Shown here: piece by piece, positions 4,908 through 8,112 of the stretch
How the letters are laid out: each line of letters starts with the position of its first letter
Position numbering within the stretch: position 1 is the stretch's first letter
NCBI GenBank assembly: GCA_946478985.1
Contig: CAMLDZ010000134.1
Span: 1-8,112 of the forward strand
Direction of reading: 5' to 3'
From: an uncultured Solimonas sp.
GTDB taxonomy: Bacteria; Pseudomonadota; Gammaproteobacteria; Nevskiales; Nevskiaceae
DNA length: 8,112 nucleotides
Translations under genes and position numbers: made by a program
Notes under the pieces: generated by a model
What the model was told of the DNA's origin: nothing
Database searches by the model: none
What the model saw: only the letters and a program-made list of their open reading frames with translations

Positions 4908-6634
4908 GCCTCTGGCTGTCAGGCATCGGCGTCTCGCGCGGCATCGCCATTGCCCGCGTGCAGAAGCTGCACGGCGGCGATCTCGACATTCCCGAGCACA
5001 GCCTCGACGTCGATGATATAGAGGGCGAGGTGCTGCGCTTCCGCCAGGCGCACCGCCTCGCCAAGGACCAGCTGCGCGAGGTGCGCGCACAGATTCCGGC
5101 CGCCACGCCCGGCGACATCGCCGCCTTCATCGACACCCACATCCTGATGCTCGACGATCGCTCGATCACCGACGCGACCGTCACCCAGATCCGCACGCAG
5201 CGCGTCAACGCCGAAGCCGCGCTGCGCCGGGCACGCGATGCGCTGATCGCGGTGTTCGAGCAGATGGAAGATCCGTACCTGCGCACGCGCCGCGACGACG
5301 TCGAGCACGTCTGCGGCCGTATCCTGCGGGTGCTGCTGCGCTCGGAGCGGGCGCTGCCGCCGCGCGAAGGATCCGAGCCGTTCGCGGTGGTCGCCGACGA
5401 CCTCACGCCGGCCGACATCATCCTGCTGGCGCAGCAGCACGCCAGCGCCTTCATCACCGAATACGGCGGACCGCTGTCGCACACCGCGATCCTCGCGCGC
5501 AGCCTCGGCATCGCCGCGGTGGTCGGCCTGCGCGACGCGCGCCGGCTGCTGCGCGACAACGAGACCGTCATCGTCGACGGCGACAGCGGCGCGGTGATCG
5601 CCGCGCCCGACGAACTGGCGCTGGATTTCTACCGCGCGCGCCAGCGCCAGCAGGCGCAGTATCGGGCCGGCCTGGTCAAGCTCAAGGGTCGTGCAGCGAT
5701 CTCGCGTGACGGCGTCGCGCTCAAGCTGCTCGCCAACATCGAGCAGGCCGAGGATGTGCGCGTCGCCGAGGACAACGGCGCCGAAGGCGTCGGCCTGTAC
5801 CGCACCGAGTTCCTCTACATGAACCGGCCGGACCTGCCGGGCGAGGACGAGCAGTACGAGGCCTACGCGCGCATCGTCGACGCGGTGTCGGGGCCCATCA
5901 CCATCCGCACGCTGGACCTCGGCGCCGACAAGCAGGTCGATTCCGGACGCAGCCACGGCCCCACACCGAACAATCCCGCGCTCGGCCTGCGCGCGATCCG
6001 CCTGTGCCTGAAGGAGCCGGAGCTGTTCCGCGTGCAGGTGCGCGCGCTGCTGCGCGCCGCACGGCACGGCCGCCTGCAGATCATGCTGCCAATGATCTCC
6101 AGCCTGCAGGAGTACCGGCAGGCCTGTGCGGCGATCGACGCCGCGCGCACCGAACTGGTCGACGCCGGCCATGCGATCCCGGCCGACATTCCGGTCGGCG
6201 CGATGATCGAGGTGCCTGCGGCAGCGATCGCCGCGCGCATGCTGGCCCGCCACGCGCGCTTCTTCTCGATCGGCACCAACGACCTCATCCAGTACACCCT
6301 GGCGATCGACCGCGTCGACGACGAGGTCAACTACCTCTATGACCCGCTGCATCCGGCGGTGCTGCAGCTGATCAGCCAGACCATCGCGGCCGGCGTCGAC
6401 GCCCGCATTCCCGTGGCGATGTGCGGCGAGATGGCCGGTGACCCGCGCTACACGCGGCTGCTGCTGGGCCTGGGCCTCACCGAATTCTCGATGCATCCGG
6501 AAGCGGTGCTGGAGGTCAAGCGCATCATCATGGACTCCAGCGTCGCCGAGCTGCGCGGCCACGCCGCCGGAATCCTGAACTGCGGCGATCCGCAGGAGAT
6601 GCGCGACCGTATCGCCGCGCTGGATCAGCTCTGA
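4904..6634 (+). CDS. ptsI: PEP-protein phosphotransferase, enzyme I
   Basis: Enzyme I takes phosphate from phosphoenolpyruvate and passes it to HPr His14. With the start at 4904 the protein has 576 residues, close to the 575 of E. coli EI, and begins at the family's N-terminal strand (LSGIGVSRGIAIA, 5-17). The HPr-binding helical region is at about 35-145. The active-site histidine is His193 in GGPLSHTAILARSLG (188-202). The PEP-binding barrel contains GVGLYRTEFLYM (295-306), LDLGADKQ (337-344), NPALGLRAIR (357-366), MIEVPAAA (434-441), FFSIGTNDLIQYTLA (453-467) and the catalytic cysteine Cys507 in CGEMAGD. There is no GAF domain, so it is not the PtsP type, although it lies in an Ntr-like cluster. 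The frame is open upstream to ATG 4817, but that would add 29 Arg-rich residues inside HPr. The start overlaps the mini-ORF stop in ATGA. Confidence 0.97.
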   Translation: MSLWLSGIGVSRGIAIARVQKLHGGDLDIPEHSLDVDDIEGEVLRFRQAHRLAKDQLREVRAQIPAATPGDIAAFIDTHILMLDDRSITDATVTQIRTQRVNAEAALRRARDALIAVFEQMEDPYLRTRRDDVEHVCGRILRVLLRSERALPPREGSEPFAVVADDLTPADIILLAQQHASAFITEYGGPLSHTAILARSLGIAAVVGLRDARRLLRDNETVIVDGDSGAVIAAPDELALDFYRARQRQQAQYRAGLVKLKGRAAISRDGVALKLLANIEQAEDVRVAEDNGAEGVGLYRTEFLYMNRPDLPGEDEQYEAYARIVDAVSGPITIRTLDLGADKQVDSGRSHGPTPNNPALGLRAIRLCLKEPELFRVQVRALLRAARHGRLQIMLPMISSLQEYRQACAAIDAARTELVDAGHAIPADIPVGAMIEVPAAAIAARMLARHARFFSIGTNDLIQYTLAIDRVDDEVNYLYDPLHPAVLQLISQTIAAGVDARIPVAMCGEMAGDPRYTRLLLGLGLTEFSMHPEAVLEVKRIIMDSSVAELRGHAAGILNCGDPQEMRDRIAALDQL

Positions 6635-6701
6635 ATCCGCCGGAGTTCAGTTCGCGCTCAGAGCCGCGCGGCGAGCTTATGCTGTCGGTTTGACACCTCT
6701 C

Positions 6702-6706
6702 GGGAG
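6702..6706 (+). promoter_or_regulatory. Shine-Dalgarno of mgtE
   Basis: GGGAG, 5 bases before ATG 6712, supports this start and independent translation initiation of mgtE after the 77-base gap behind ptsI. That gap holds no T-tract terminator. A -10-like TATGCT lies at 6678-6683 but no acceptable -35 goes with it. Confidence 0.75.
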
Positions 6707-6711
6707 ATCGC

Positions 6712-8061
6712 ATGGCAGAGCGCGAGGAACACAGCGCCGCGGCTGAACTGCTGCGCGACCGCCTGACCGGCGGCCGCCTGCTGTCGGCGCGCCGCGCGCT
6801 GCGCGCGCTCAACCCGCCGCAGACCGCCAACCTGCTGGAGTCGCTGCCGCCGCGGCAGCGCGAGCTGGTCTGGGAGATGGTCAGCCCGGAGGCGCACGGC
6901 GAGGTGCTGCTGCACGTCAACGACACCGTGCGCACGCAGCTGATGCGCAGCATGGACATTCAGGAGCTGGTCGCCGCCGCCGACCGCCTGGAGATCGACG
7001 ACCTCGCCGACTTCGTCGGCGATCTGCCGGAAACCGTCACCCAGCAGATCCTGCGCGTGCTCGACGCCGACGACCGCGCGCATCTGGAAGCGGTGCTGGC
7101 GCACGAACCGGACTCCGCCGGCGGCCTGATGAACACCGACGCGGTGACGGTGCGGCCGGACGTCACGCTCGATGTCGTGCAGCGCTATCTGCGCCTGCGC
7201 GGCGAGCTGCCGGCGCAGACCGACGCGCTGTTCGTGGTCGACCGCTACGGCCACTACCTCGGCTCCCTGCCGCTGGCGCTGCTGCTGACGCGCAGCCCGG
7301 ACGAGCAGGTGGCCGCGGTCATGGAACAGCAGCGCCAGCCGCTGCCGGCAACGCTGTCGGAAACCCGCGTTGCGCAGCGCTTCGAGGAAGACGACATCGT
7401 CTCGGCGCCGGTGGTCGATGCGCAGCGCATCCTGATCGGCCGCGTCACCGTCGACGACGTCATCGACGTGATCCGCCGCGATGCCGAGCGCAAGCTGATG
7501 TCGAGCGCCGGCCTGGACGAGGACGAGGACATCTTTGCGCCGGTGCGCGGCGCGGCGCGGCGACGCGCGGTATGGCTGGGCATCAACCTCGTCACGGCGT
7601 TCCTGGCCTCGGCGGTGGTCGACCTGTTCCAGGCCTCGATCAGCCAGCTGGTCGCGCTGGCGGTGCTGATGCCGATCGTCGCCAGCATGGGCGGCATCGG
7701 CGGCAGCCAGACCCTGACGCTGATGGTGCGCAGTCTCGCGCTCGGTCAGATCGGCCGCGGCAACACGCGCTTTCTGCTGCGCAAGGAACTGGCGGTGGCA
7801 GCGATCAACGGCCTGCTGTGGGCCGCGGTGGTCGGCGCCATCGCCTGGCTATGGTTCAAGAACCTGCCGCTGGCGATCGTCACCGGCATGGCCATCGTCA
7901 TCAACCAGGCGGTGGCCGCCCTGGCCGGCATCTATGTGCCGCTGGTGTTGAAGAAGATCGGCGTCGACCCGGCGCTGGCCGGCGGCGTGGTGCTGACCAC
8001 GTTCACCGATGTCTGCGGCTTCTTCAGCCTGCTGTCGCTGGGCACGCTGATCCTGCTCTAG
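6712..8061 (+). CDS. mgtE: Magnesium transporter MgtE
   Basis: An inner-membrane Mg2+ channel of 449 residues, normal for the family. The cytosolic N domain of helical repeats is at about 25-135 (RALNPPQTANLLESLPPRQR and the following repeats). A CBS domain pair at about 136-255 starts with EPDSAGGLMNTDAVTV. The plug helix follows at about 256-285, then five membrane helices at roughly 286-306, 312-335, 357-382, 386-412 and 424-449. Conserved pore blocks are PIVASMGGIGGSQTLTL (321-337) and DPALAGGVVLTTFTDVCGF (419-437). Asp433 corresponds to the pore Mg2+-site aspartate of the Thermus protein. GGIGGSQ in place of GGNxGxQ is, as I recall, normal in gammaproteobacterial members. In the known family, Mg2+ binding between the CBS and N domains closes the pore, so regulation is at protein level. 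Placement after ptsI recurs in Xanthomonas-like genomes. The TAG stop touches a putative insertion-sequence end. Confidence 0.96.
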   Translation: MAEREEHSAAAELLRDRLTGGRLLSARRALRALNPPQTANLLESLPPRQRELVWEMVSPEAHGEVLLHVNDTVRTQLMRSMDIQELVAAADRLEIDDLADFVGDLPETVTQQILRVLDADDRAHLEAVLAHEPDSAGGLMNTDAVTVRPDVTLDVVQRYLRLRGELPAQTDALFVVDRYGHYLGSLPLALLLTRSPDEQVAAVMEQQRQPLPATLSETRVAQRFEEDDIVSAPVVDAQRILIGRVTVDDVIDVIRRDAERKLMSSAGLDEDEDIFAPVRGAARRRAVWLGINLVTAFLASAVVDLFQASISQLVALAVLMPIVASMGGIGGSQTLTLMVRSLALGQIGRGNTRFLLRKELAVAAINGLLWAAVVGAIAWLWFKNLPLAIVTGMAIVINQAVAALAGIYVPLVLKKIGVDPALAGGVVLTTFTDVCGFFSLLSLGTLILL

Positions 8062-8112
8062 GGCCTGTTAACACTATGGCCGCCGCTGTGACGGAGACCC
8101 CAGTGGAATTGA
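8061..8112 (+). mobile_element. probable left end of an IS5-family insertion sequence (truncated by window end)
   Basis: Directly at the mgtE stop, GGGCCTGTTAACACTA (8061-8076) resembles the terminal repeat of IS5-family elements of the IS427/IS1031 kind as I remember them. The preceding bases are compatible with known target preferences: TA at 8059-8060 if the element begins at 8061, or CTAG (YTAR) at 8058-8061 if it begins at 8062. A possible transposase start follows at GTG 8103 (GGAG at 8093-8096, 6 bases spacing), reading V-E-L, the usual first residues of such transposases. In the same frame ATG 8076 is also open to the window end. Only about 50 bases are visible, so an ordinary next gene is possible. 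Confidence 0.4.

Noticed and set aside
4919..6562. Antisense open frame of 547 codons opposite ptsI
   Set aside because: Same cause: a mirror of a GC-rich gene, of low-complexity composition rich in Gln, Arg, Ala, Val and Asp. EI is clear on the + strand.
6690..6695. Perfect TTGACA before mgtE
   Set aside because: It lies only 16 bases before the start codon, so the matching -10 and transcript start would fall inside the gene.
1..8112. tRNA, rRNA, CRISPR arrays or long repeats
   Set aside because: None seen. The window is almost fully occupied by protein genes, and no gap exceeds about 100 bases.

Overview
The window is a very GC-rich stretch (G/C at almost every third codon position) carrying the classical proteobacterial rpoN region. 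Gene content and order (rpoN, hpf, ptsN, hprK, rapZ, an EIIA-Man gene, an HPr gene, ptsI, mgtE, all on the + strand) point to a gammaproteobacterium of the Xanthomonas / Nevskia-Solimonas type. The Escherichia type lacks hprK, ptsI and mgtE at this place. The assignment below class level is an inference from synteny and codon use only.

Layout: bases 1-159 are the 3' end of a DUF4399-type gene. After a 91-base gap comes rpoN (251-1732), then hpf (1791-2114) with a strong ribosome binding site. A textbook intrinsic terminator (2131-2161) closes the rpoN-hpf part. ptsN (2185-2643) starts only 23 bases after it, followed by a short hprK (2696-3325), rapZ (3322-4215), an EIIA-Man-like gene (4212-4613), HPr (4615-4881), EI/ptsI (4904-6634) and, after a 77-base gap, mgtE (6712-8061). 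From hprK to ptsI the genes are joined by ATGA stop/start overlaps or 1-base gaps, so this is a tightly coupled translational unit. The last about 50 bases look like the left end of an IS5-family insertion sequence touching the mgtE stop codon.

How the genes fit together: EI takes phosphate from PEP and passes it to HPr (His14), which can pass it to EIIA-Ntr (PtsN, His67) and the EIIA-Man-like protein (His9). HprK can phosphorylate HPr on Ser45 instead. No EIIB or EIIC sugar permease is present, so the set reads as a regulatory phosphorelay rather than a sugar importer. It is linked to sigma-54 (RpoN), ribosome hibernation (HPF), the RNA-binding adaptor RapZ and a magnesium channel (MgtE).

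No wholly new system is visible. The points most worth a second look are an HprK made of the kinase domain only, with no N-terminal domain; a 9-codon mini-ORF linking HPr to EI through two successive ATGA overlaps; a strong terminator in the middle of the cluster with a possible promoter just in front of it; and the probable IS end at the mgtE stop.
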